A stretch of 64,000 nucleotides of DNA from contig NC_017585.1 of NCBI RefSeq assembly GCF_000240165.1, forward strand, positions 620,001 through 684,000, in the 5' to 3' direction. The number at the start of each line of letters is the position of its first letter. Position 1 is the stretch's first letter. The notes below the pieces were generated by a model. The model did no database searches. It was not told the origin of the DNA and worked only from the letters and a program-made list of their open reading frames with translations. The position numbers and the translations under genes were made by a program. The DNA is from Streptantibioticus cattleyicolor NRRL 8057 = DSM 46488. GTDB lineage: Bacteria; Actinomycetota; Actinomycetes; Streptomycetales; Streptomycetaceae. Below are positions 37,633-44,872 of this stretch, one piece after another.

Positions 37633-38719
37633 GCGTCAACCGGACCCGCGCGCCGAGCAACGGCAGCGCGCCTTCCGCGTTGAGTCGGTTGCGGATGCGT
37701 TCCAGGGCGTCCCAGAGTCGTTGCGGGCCGCTTTGGTGCACTTCGGGCGGGTCGGTGCGCTCGGCGGAGGCGCGTGCCCATGAGCCGTCGGGGTGGGCCA
37801 GGTAGGCGGTGCGTTGGTGTCCGTTGGTCTCGTAGTCCAACTCGACGCCGGGGAGGGTGACTTCAAGCATGGAGCGGAGTTCCCACGCGTTGCCCACGTC
37901 CACCACGGGGTAGCGGCCGGTGCTGGTGTGTTCTCCGTGGGCTTGGCGGGCGAGGGTGAGCAGGTCGGTGAGGGCGGGCGGGTGGTCGGCGCCGGACCGG
38001 GTGGGCATGAAGCCGGCCATGTCCCGTTCCACCTGGCCGATCACGTCCCCGTGGCGGTCCTTCCAACCGGTGATGATCAGGGACGTGCGCGCGAGGGTCG
38101 TCGCGATCCGGCCTCCGTAGGCCAGCGCGCCGACCACTGGCCGGAGCCCCGGGCCGGGGGTGAGCGCGACCGTGGACACGATGCGGTCGTACGTTCCGGG
38201 GACCTCCCTGGTGGCGTCCGCGGTGATCAGTGTCGGGTAGCAGTGCATGTCGGCGAGGCGTTCCCCGGCCGCGCGGACGAGGTACGGGTCCACGTCCAGG
38301 CTGGTCACGCACGCGTCGCCGAGCCGGTAACAGGCGTACGCGGCGAGCCCGCCGGCCCCCGTGCCCAGGTCGAGGAGGGAGAGTCCGTCGCCGAGTCGGC
38401 CGTGCCGCAGCATGCGCACGACCAGGCTCGGCAGCGTGGCGGACGACGTGGGCCGTCCCTCGGGACGGTCGTCGGGTTCGGCCTGGTCGGCGTGGAGCGG
38501 GCCCACCCTGGTGACCAACGAGCGGTCCGCGTAGGCCGCTTCCGCCCACGCCTCCGGGTCGCTCGGCCCGTCACGGAGTTCCCACGCCCCGGAGCCGTCC
38601 CGTTCCCACCAGCGCGGGACCAGCTCGTGACGGGGAACGTCGGCGACGGGGACGAGCCACCGGGAATCGGGGTCGGTCACCTGGTCCGCGAGCGCGTTCG
38701 CTCGGCTGTGCCAATCCAT
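37574..38719 (-). CDS. PIMT-like (protein-isoaspartate-type) methyltransferase
   Basis: 381 residues from ATG 38719. The N-terminus WLVPVADVPRHELVPRWWER and the SAM motif SLLDLGTGAGGLAAYACYRLG, followed by VTSLDVDPYLVRAAGERLADM and YDRIVSTVAL, match the O-methyltransferase family related to PCMT and found beside Streptomyces XRE/DUF397 and RiPP loci. The C-terminal 150 residues form an extra domain with LWDALERIRNRLNAEG. The substrate may be a peptide; this is inferred from relatives. It lies 257 bases upstream of the radical SAM gene on the same strand. Confidence 0.78.
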   Translation of the reverse strand: MDWHSRANALADQVTDPDSRWLVPVADVPRHELVPRWWERDGSGAWELRDGPSDPEAWAEAAYADRSLVTRVGPLHADQAEPDDRPEGRPTSSATLPSLVVRMLRHGRLGDGLSLLDLGTGAGGLAAYACYRLGDACVTSLDVDPYLVRAAGERLADMHCYPTLITADATREVPGTYDRIVSTVALTPGPGLRPVVGALAYGGRIATTLARTSLIITGWKDRHGDVIGQVERDMAGFMPTRSGADHPPALTDLLTLARQAHGEHTSTGRYPVVDVGNAWELRSMLEVTLPGVELDYETNGHQRTAYLAHPDGSWARASAERTDPPEVHQSGPQRLWDALERIRNRLNAEGALPLLGARVRLTPDGVVHLSRGRWRASMGAR

Positions 38720-38824
38720 GATGCCTTGCTTTCTTCGTAAGTCTTCGTAAGTGGGGTCACACGCTTCGGTGTTGGCGGGAGCGCACGTTGCGCCGACGCC
38801 GCGAAAGGCACAACCGTGCGCGGC

Positions 38825-39079
38825 TCACAGGCACTCGCCCCGGCTGCGGGCGTTGGCGCGTCGGGTCTCGGCGCGCATCCGTTGTTCGGGGCTGGCCGGG
38901 CGCACGTCCTCGGGGGCGACGGTCCACTCGATCCCGCCCGTGACGGGGCGCAGGGACCACAGCCCGCACCACTCGCCACGGAACTCGCCGACACGGTTGT
39001 GAGCGTCCACCAGGAGTATGCCGACGGGCGGCAGGCTCCGGGGTTCCTGGCGCTCCACGGGGTCGTTCTCACCGGACAC
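38825..39079 (-). CDS. Small hypothetical protein next to the methyltransferase
   Basis: 84 residues from GTG 39079, with AGGAG five bases upstream; a GTG at 39085 is the alternative. A beta-rich N-terminal half (PVGILLVDAHNRVGEFRGEWCGLWSLRPV) is followed by GGIEWTVAPEDVRPASPEQRMRAE. Similar small proteins occur in Streptomyces beside PIMT-like genes and XRE/DUF397 pairs. Function unknown. It is transcribed towards the methyltransferase gene, 105 bases away. Confidence 0.65.
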   Translation of the reverse strand: MSGENDPVERQEPRSLPPVGILLVDAHNRVGEFRGEWCGLWSLRPVTGGIEWTVAPEDVRPASPEQRMRAETRRANARSRGECL

Positions 39080-39187
39080 GGCCACTCCTCTCCGTAGCGG
39101 TTCGACTACCGGGGTGGTTCAGCGTGACCGATACGTGGGCATCCTTCAAATTGTCAGGGGAGAACGAAAGAACGGGGGGAACGCCCT

Positions 39188-40024
39188 GTGAACCGCAAGG
39201 AGTTGAACCCGGAGGCTTCGCCACAGGCGGCCTACGGCGCGCGTCTGCGCAGCTTGCGCGAGGCGCGCGGCTGGACCCAGGAAGAGCTGGCCTCCCGGTT
39301 GGAATATTCCAGCGTGCATATTTCGGCGGTGGAAACTGGTCGGAAGCCTCCGACTCTCCGATTCTCGCGTAGTGCGGACCAGGCCTTCGGCCTGACGGGT
39401 TCAGCAGACGCGTTCGAACGCTACTACCGCGAGCTCAAGCACGGTGCGTTGCTGGAGGGGTTCCCGGAGTACGTCAAGTGCGAGGGCCGGGCGGTGGAGA
39501 TCCGGGTCTTCGAGATCGGGATCATCCCGGGACTGTTGCAAACCCCGGAGTACGCACGGGTGCTGGCCGACAGTGCCATGCGCCGGGGAGCCATCACCCC
39601 CGAACAGGCGGAGGAACGGGTCTCGCTCCTGACCGAGCGGCAGGCAGCACTGGTACGGGACCGGCCGCCGATGGTCTTCGTGACCATGGACGAAAGCTGC
39701 ATCCGCCGCCCCGTCGGCGGACCCGCTGTCATGGACGCCCAACTCGCTCGCCTGGTGGAGTTCGCTCAACTGCCCAACACACTGCTCCAGGTGGCACCGT
39801 ACGAGATGGGCGAGCGCCGCACGTTCAACCTGCCCGTCTACCTGCTGACGCTGCCGGACCGATCGGTGATCTGCTACGCCGAATCGCAGGCACAGGGAAA
39901 CCTGGACCGAGAAACTACATCCGTGGTGCCCATGTTGACGGCCTATCATCAACTACAGGCCGAAGCGCTGTCGCAGGCGGCGTCCGTGGCGATGATCGAG
40001 CAGGTACGAAAGGGCATCTCGTGA
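39188..40024 (+). CDS. XRE-family regulator with DUF5753 domain
   Basis: 278 residues from GTG 39188, with GGGGGGAAC upstream. The helix-turn-helix is RLRSLREARGWTQEELASRLEYSSVHISAVETGRKPP; the long C-terminal part (IGIIPGLLQTPEYARVLAD, then RPVGGPAVMDAQLARLVEFAQLPNTLLQVAPY) is the DUF5753 ligand-type domain. It overlaps the DUF397 gene by GTGA. Such pairs are abundant in Streptomyces, partly linked to development and antibiotic control (bldB/whiJ-like systems). It is divergent from the cassette and could regulate it. Confidence 0.92.
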   Translation: MNRKELNPEASPQAAYGARLRSLREARGWTQEELASRLEYSSVHISAVETGRKPPTLRFSRSADQAFGLTGSADAFERYYRELKHGALLEGFPEYVKCEGRAVEIRVFEIGIIPGLLQTPEYARVLADSAMRRGAITPEQAEERVSLLTERQAALVRDRPPMVFVTMDESCIRRPVGGPAVMDAQLARLVEFAQLPNTLLQVAPYEMGERRTFNLPVYLLTLPDRSVICYAESQAQGNLDRETTSVVPMLTAYHQLQAEALSQAASVAMIEQVRKGIS

Positions 40025-40230
40025 CGACCGAATCCCCCCGCTGGTTCAAGTCCTCCCACAGCGACAACGGCGGCGACTGCGTCGAGGTCGCCACCAACCT
40101 CGTCGCCTCGCGCGGCGTGGTCCCCGTCCGTGACTCCAAGGACCCGAGCGGAGCGGTGCTGCGCTTCCCGGCCGACGCGTTCGCCTCCTTCGTGGCGGGC
40201 GTGAAGGACGGCGAGTTCGGCACCATCTGA
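40021..40230 (+). CDS. DUF397-domain small protein
   Basis: 69 residues from GTG 40021, overlapping the regulator stop. The signature is complete: RWFKSSHSDNGGDCVEVA, VPVRDSKDPSGAVLRFPADAFASFVAGVK. DUF397 proteins act with their XRE neighbour, probably as a partner or antagonist as in WhiJ-like systems. A strong hairpin follows. Confidence 0.95.
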   Translation: MTTESPRWFKSSHSDNGGDCVEVATNLVASRGVVPVRDSKDPSGAVLRFPADAFASFVAGVKDGEFGTI

Positions 40231-40255
40231 CCCGTCCGGTACCTCGTCGGCGGCG

Positions 40256-40300
40256 AAGGCCCCGCCACGTTCCCGTACCCGGGAAGCACGGCGGGGCCTT
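40256..40300 (+). terminator. Strong nested hairpin after DUF397
   Basis: AAGGCCCCGCC pairs with GGCGGGGCCTT, and inside it TTCCCG pairs with CGGGAA. It lies between convergent genes and probably serves both strands. Confidence 0.8.
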
Positions 40301-40331
40301 GGGCCGCCTCGCGGGCCGTAGGCGAACGCGT

Positions 40332-40787
40332 TCAGTGCACGCAGAACTCGTTGCCCTCGGGGTCCCGCATCAGGACGGAGAAGGAACCGGAGTCCTCCGC
40401 GTCCGCCAGGCAGGAGCGGGTGGCGCCCGCGGACTCCAGGCGGGCCACCTCGGCGAGCACGCGCTCCTTGCGGGTGGCGAACGGGACGCCGCGTCCTCCG
40501 CTCACGCCGAGGTCGAGGTGGAGCCGGTTCTTGACGGCCTTCGCCTCGGGCGCCTGCTGGAACCAGATGCGCGGGCCGGCGCCGTCCGGATCGACGACGG
40601 AGTCGCTGCAGTCGCCGACGCCCAGTTCCTCCTCCGGGGCGCCCTGGTCGAGCCAGTACGCGCGCCAGGTGGCGAACGGGGCGGGCGGTGGCTCGACGTG
40701 GTATCCCAGCGCGGTGGCCCAGAACGCCGCGAGCCGTTCGGGCTCGGCGCAGTCAACGGTCAGTTGGAGCGTGGGACGGGTGGTCAC
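40332..40787 (-). CDS. Glyoxalase/VOC-family protein
   Basis: 151 residues from GTG 40787. LQLTVDCAEPERLAAFWATALGYHVE opens the first module; VKNRLHLDLGVSGG and VARLESAGATRSCL the second, ending MRDPEGNEFCVH. It resembles the VOC gene at 33455 in its C-terminal module. Function unknown; it could be a lyase, dioxygenase or resistance protein. Confidence 0.85.
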   Translation of the reverse strand: MTTRPTLQLTVDCAEPERLAAFWATALGYHVEPPPAPFATWRAYWLDQGAPEEELGVGDCSDSVVDPDGAGPRIWFQQAPEAKAVKNRLHLDLGVSGGRGVPFATRKERVLAEVARLESAGATRSCLADAEDSGSFSVLMRDPEGNEFCVH

Positions 40788-40827
40788 CGGCCAACCGTAC
40801 TGTCCGTGTGGGCGCCGGGCCGGGGCG

Positions 40828-41541
40828 TCAGACGGCCACCTCGCCACGGAGCGTCCGCAGGGCCGCGCCGCCTCCGTCCAGTACCGGGTCGCCATGCCCG
40901 AAGCACAGGACGTCGGCGCCGAGGTCGGCGAGGGAACGGACCGAGTCGACCAGGCGGTCGCGGTCGGTGTTGAAGACCCCGAGCATCGGACGTCCCTCGG
41001 CGCCGGCCAGGGTGTCGCCGGTGAACAGCACGTCGGCGCGCGGTAGATGGAGAGCGATGCTGCCGTCGGTGTGACCGGGGACGGGCACCACGCGGGCGCC
41101 GCCGCCGAAGTCGAGTACGTCGCCCGCGTCCACCTCCTCGTCCACCGGAACGGGGTATTTCAGGCGCTGCGGCGGCACGTCCGGCATGCCCCGGGTGACC
41201 TGGTCGAACAACGGCCGTTCCCAGTCAGTGAGTACGGGACGCTGCTGGGGTGACGCGCCGCGCAGCACGGGTGCCTCCAGCCGGTGGGCGATCACGGTGG
41301 CGCCCCACGCGCGGATCTCGGCCGCCGAGCCGCTGTGGTCGGCGTGGCAGTGGGTCAGGACGAGACTGCGGACGGCCTCGGGCTCGTGGCCCCGTTCCCG
41401 CAGGGCCGCCGCGATGGCCGGGGCGGAACCGGGCGGTCCGCAGTCGACGAGGGTGAGGGAGCCGGCGTCGTCCCACAGATACGCCTGACCCACCGTGAAA
41501 CGGAACATGTGCAGACATGGCAGCAACTCAACGGTTTCCAC
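40828..41541 (-). CDS. Metallo-beta-lactamase-fold hydrolase
   Basis: 237 residues from GTG 41541. The zinc signature LTHCHADHSGSAAEI is present, with later ligands in VVPVPGHTDGSIALHLP, VLFTGDTL and CFGHGDPV. This fold covers lactonases, glyoxalase II and similar hydrolases; substrate unknown. An ATG at 41682 would add 47 residues of atypical sequence, so the shorter form (VETVELLPCLHMFRFTVGQAYLW) is preferred. It follows the methyltransferase gene on the same strand. Confidence 0.8.
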   Translation of the reverse strand: METVELLPCLHMFRFTVGQAYLWDDAGSLTLVDCGPPGSAPAIAAALRERGHEPEAVRSLVLTHCHADHSGSAAEIRAWGATVIAHRLEAPVLRGASPQQRPVLTDWERPLFDQVTRGMPDVPPQRLKYPVPVDEEVDAGDVLDFGGGARVVPVPGHTDGSIALHLPRADVLFTGDTLAGAEGRPMLGVFNTDRDRLVDSVRSLADLGADVLCFGHGDPVLDGGGAALRTLRGEVAV

Positions 41542-41688
41542 CGGAAAACCGTAGGTAGGCGCACGGATGCGAAACGCCCGGAACGCCCCGGGTGTCACGC
41601 GGGCGGCGAACGGATCACCCGTGGGCGTCAGCCACCCGTTCGACGCGGGAACAGGGGTGCCCGGCCGCCGCACACCGGCCATGGACTC

Positions 41689-42561
41689 TCACCGCTTGGT
41701 CGCCACGTAGATGTGGTAGCGCCAGGTCTCCTGGTGGCGGTACATCTCGACCCCGCTCATCGCGTTGACCAGCGCGTCGCCGTGGCCGACCGCGCGGGCC
41801 AGCCCGTAGGGGACGCTGCCGAGCACGCTGAAGGCACGCAGCATCGGCAGGACGTTGGGGGTGGCGTCCTGCACCGACTCCACGGCGAAGCCGGCGTCGT
41901 CCAGCAGTTGTTCCAGCCGGCCATGGGTGAGCATGAGCATGGCCGGCATGGCGGAGAGTTCGCAGACCCGGCGCAGCACCGTGTAGGCGGCGGGCGTCAA
42001 CCGCCCTTCCGGCGTGCTCGAATACTCCAGCATGCCGAGCCTGCCGCGCGGTCGCAGCACCCGGTGGAACTCCGCCAGCGCCCGCTTGGGGTCGGCGGAG
42101 TGGACGAAGGACTCCATGGTGTAGAGGCCGTCGAAGGAGGCGTCCGGGAAGGGCAGCTCGTGGTAGTCGGCGGAGAGGAACCGGGTGCGTCCGCCCCCGC
42201 CGGGCGCGTCGGCCGAACGGCGCCGGGCGATGGCGATGTCGGAGGCGATGCCGTCGACCCCGGTGACCTCGGCGCCGGTGACCCGCGCCACGGTACGTGC
42301 CACGTCGCCCACGCCGCACCCCGCGTCCAGCACCCGGGACCCCGGCGGCAGCGCCAGCTTCCGCGCCGCGATCACCTCCATCCGCCGCATGGCCAGGGTG
42401 AACCGCCACGGCGACTCGCCCGGTTCGTACCAGCCGAAGTGGCGCGTCCGGCTCAGCAGCATCGCGTACCCCAGCCGCGAGCCGAGCCTCGCGTAGTAGG
42501 GCGCGACGCATCGCCGGTAGTGCCCGTCGCTCGACTCGCTCATGGCCGCCGCCTCACTCAT
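41689..42561 (-). CDS. Class I SAM methyltransferase (UbiE/sterol-type)
   Basis: 290 residues from ATG 42561 (an ATG at 42543 is also possible). SAM motif I SRVLDAGCGVGDVARTVARV, VTGVDGIASDIAIARR and LPFPDASFDGLYTMESFVHS show the UbiE/COQ5-like group with the sterol methyltransferase style of motif spacing. The N-terminus HYRRCVAPYYARLGSRLGYAM fits small-molecule C- or O-methyltransferases. The target is unknown. Its upstream space carries a repeated TGACATCTGTC element. Confidence 0.82.
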   Translation of the reverse strand: MSEAAAMSESSDGHYRRCVAPYYARLGSRLGYAMLLSRTRHFGWYEPGESPWRFTLAMRRMEVIAARKLALPPGSRVLDAGCGVGDVARTVARVTGAEVTGVDGIASDIAIARRRSADAPGGGGRTRFLSADYHELPFPDASFDGLYTMESFVHSADPKRALAEFHRVLRPRGRLGMLEYSSTPEGRLTPAAYTVLRRVCELSAMPAMLMLTHGRLEQLLDDAGFAVESVQDATPNVLPMLRAFSVLGSVPYGLARAVGHGDALVNAMSGVEMYRHQETWRYHIYVATKR

Positions 42562-42720
42562 CGTTGGGCCGGGGGTTCTTACGACGGGAACGAACGAACC
42601 TTCGTCCGCGTAACGCCCGGCGCGCGGCGGCGTCGGGCGGGGCCGGGGTGCCGAGTGGTACGGGGCCGTGGCGTGCCCCGTACGGGACCGCCGGTGATCC
42701 CCGCCGGGACCAGCGGCTTA

Positions 42721-42777
42721 TGACATCTGTCAACTCCTGGGGTGCCAGCGGCTCCACCGCGTGGTGTGACATCTGTC
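42721..42777. promoter_or_regulatory. Two TGACATCTGTC elements in a 477-base gap
   Basis: TGACATCTGTC occurs at 42721-42731, where a following A makes it the palindrome TGACA-TC-TGTCA, and again at 42767-42777, 46 bases on. Both lie upstream of the methyltransferase gene (start 42561), in the wide gap 42562-43038 that otherwise holds only the terminator at 42904. They look like paired operator or activator sites. Confidence 0.55.
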
Positions 42778-42903
42778 CCGGGAAATCGATGACGGACGGC
42801 TCTGCCACCCCGGGGGTCGGGTGCGGCAGGCTGATCACATCGGCGGAGGACGGGCACGGCGGGGCCGGGCCGTGATCGTCGTCTCGCCGAGCCGGCGAGG
42901 CGG

Positions 42904-42942
42904 CCCCTCTCCGGACCGGTCGGGGGACGGTCCGGAGAGGGG
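42904..42942 (-). terminator. 14-bp hairpin downstream of the old yellow enzyme gene
   Basis: CCCCTCTCCGGACC pairs perfectly with GGTCCGGAGAGGGG over an 11-base loop. It lies 97 bases past the stop of the minus-strand flavin reductase gene. Confidence 0.75.
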
Positions 42943-43038
42943 GCGCCGCCGGGGCGGGCCGTGGTGTGGGGGCCCTGGGGCGTGCGGGGTCCCGGGCGGC
43001 GGCCCGTGATGTGGACGGACCTGAAAACGGACCTGGAA

Positions 43039-44163
43039 TCAGTGAAGGGTGGTGAACGCCTGTGTGTCGAAGGGCCGCAGTTCGTCGATGCGGCCGGTGA
43101 GGACCTTCGCGGCCCACTCCGGGTCGGCGAGCAGGGCGCGTCCGATGGCGATCACGTCGAACTCGTCCCGCTCCATGCGGTCCAGGAGTTCGTCGATCCC
43201 GGCGACCCCGGCCCGCTCGCCCTGGAACGCCTTGATGAACTCGTTGTCCAGGCCGACGGAGCCGACGCTGATCGTCGCCTTGCCGGTGAGCTTCCTGGCC
43301 CAGCCGGCGAGGTTGAGGTCGGAGCCGTCGAACTCGGGCAGCCAGTAGCGCCGGGTGGAGCAGTGGAAGGCGTCGACGCCCGCCTCGGCGAGCGGGGTGA
43401 GAACGGCTTCCAGCTCCTGCGGCGTCGTGGCGAGCCGGGCCTGGTAGTCACCGCTCTTCCACTGGGACATGCGGAAGACGATCGGGAACTCCGGCGAGAC
43501 GGCCCGGCGGCACGCGGCCACGATCTCGGCGGCGAAGCGGGTACGGGAGAGGAGGTCGCCACCGTAGGCGTCGTCACGGCGGTTGGTGTGGGCCCAGAGG
43601 AACTGGTCGATGAGGTAACCGTGGGCACCGTGCAGTTCGATGCCGTCGAAGCCCCGTTCCTCGGCCGCCGCGGCGGCGGAGGCGAAGGCCGCGATGACGT
43701 CGTCCACGTCCTCCAGGGTCATCGCGTGGCCGGGCTCGGAGTCGTCCAGCGGTATCCCGGAGGGGCCGACGCGCGGGGCCTCCGGCACCGGCGGGGCACC
43801 GGCGGTGCGGGCCATGCCGACGTGCCACAGCTGCGGGAAGATCCGTCCGCCGGCGCGATGGACGGCCTCGGCCACCGCGGCCCAGCCGGCCAGGGCGTCG
43901 TCACCGTGGAACCGCGGCACCCGGTCGCTGGTTCCGGCCGACGCGTGGTCGACGTAGGTGCCCTCGGTGATGATCAGCCCGACGTCGCCCGCGGCCCGTC
44001 GCGCGTAGTACTCGGCCACGTCGGCGCCCGGTACGCCGCCGGGTGAGAACTGGCGGGTCATCGGGGCCATCGCCAACCGGTTGGGGAGTGTGAGCTTCCC
44101 CACGGCGACCGGACGGCTCAGCACGTCGTGGGCACGCGTCGCCGCACTGCTGGAATTCACCAT
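43039..44163 (-). CDS. NADH:flavin oxidoreductase, old yellow enzyme family
   Basis: 374 residues from ATG 44163, with AGAAGGTG upstream. The FMN barrel is complete: KLTLPNRLAMAPMTRQFSP, IFPQLWHVGMART, GFDGIELHGAHGYLIDQFLWAHTNRRDDAYGG (proton and FMN-site region) and AIGRALLADPEWAAKV. It reduces activated C=C bonds of enones or nitro compounds with NAD(P)H. Unlike fadH in this window it has no Fe-S or second flavin domain. Monocistronic. Confidence 0.92.
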   Translation of the reverse strand: MVNSSSAATRAHDVLSRPVAVGKLTLPNRLAMAPMTRQFSPGGVPGADVAEYYARRAAGDVGLIITEGTYVDHASAGTSDRVPRFHGDDALAGWAAVAEAVHRAGGRIFPQLWHVGMARTAGAPPVPEAPRVGPSGIPLDDSEPGHAMTLEDVDDVIAAFASAAAAAEERGFDGIELHGAHGYLIDQFLWAHTNRRDDAYGGDLLSRTRFAAEIVAACRRAVSPEFPIVFRMSQWKSGDYQARLATTPQELEAVLTPLAEAGVDAFHCSTRRYWLPEFDGSDLNLAGWARKLTGKATISVGSVGLDNEFIKAFQGERAGVAGIDELLDRMERDEFDVIAIGRALLADPEWAAKVLTGRIDELRPFDTQAFTTLH

Positions 44164-44293
44164 GTTCACCTTCTCTTGACAACGGCCGCACCGTCGGATG
44201 CGGCTGTCGCGTGCCAACCACCGGGCACCGTGTGCGATTCCCGGTGCGCGCGGAGACAAGGGTCACCCCGCCGGGTCCGGCCCGGCCCGGCGC

Positions 44294-44725
44294 TCACCGG
44301 TCGCCGAGTGACATCCACTGTTCGGGCCGGGGCAGCGGTACGAAGCCCGCCTTGGCGTAGACACCGTGCGCGTCCTGGGTGGCCAGCAGGAGGCGGCGGA
44401 TGCCGTGGGGCGCGAGGTGGTCGCGGACGGCGGTGGCGAGGGCGGTGCCCAGTCCCTTGCCGCGGGCGTCGGGCGCGATGTAGACGTCGCACAGCCAGCC
44501 GAAGGTGGCCTCGTCGGTGATCACCCGGGCGTAGCCGACCTGGGCGCCCGAAACGCTGTCGTAGACGCCGAAGTTGAGCGAGCCGGCGATGGCCCGGTCC
44601 TGCTTCTCGCGGCTGCGTCCGCGGGCCCAGTAGGCGTCCTCGGAGAGCCAGCGGTGGACCAGGGCGACGTCGAGGCGGGCGGGGTCGGTGGATATCTCGT
44701 AGCCGTCAGGCAGTTGTCCGTCCAT
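44294..44725 (-). CDS. GNAT-family N-acetyltransferase
   Basis: 143 residues from ATG 44725. It shows EISTDPARLDVALVHRWLSEDAYWARGR, the acetyl-CoA loop DVYIAPDARGKGLGTALATAV and VYAKAGFVPL at the end, a small single-domain GNAT. Substrate unknown. Longer in-frame starts give Pro-rich non-family sequence. A terminator on its upstream side separates it from the amidase gene. Confidence 0.85.
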   Translation of the reverse strand: MDGQLPDGYEISTDPARLDVALVHRWLSEDAYWARGRSREKQDRAIAGSLNFGVYDSVSGAQVGYARVITDEATFGWLCDVYIAPDARGKGLGTALATAVRDHLAPHGIRRLLLATQDAHGVYAKAGFVPLPRPEQWMSLGDR

Positions 44726-44807
44726 GGCGACATCCAAGCAGAGGCGGACGGCGGCCCACCGGCCGTGGGACTCCGGGGGGGCGCCGGGGGGAATCCGTGG
44801 GAAAGGC

Positions 44808-44839
44808 AACGGGCCGGAGGCGGCAGCCCCCGGCCCGTT
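44808..44839 (-). terminator. Hairpin after the amidase gene
   Basis: AACGGGCCGG pairs with CCGGCCCGTT over a 12-base loop, about 35 bases past the stop of the minus-strand amidase gene. Confidence 0.7.
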
Positions 44840-44872
44840 CCCTCCCGCCCGGGCGTCCCGGCCCGGCGGGTT

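Noticed and set aside
42554-43117. 187-codon minus-strand open frame ending at the methyltransferase start
   Set aside because: It is Pro/Arg-rich, lacks a domain, and spans a strong hairpin and the two TGACATCTGTC elements, which mark regulatory DNA.
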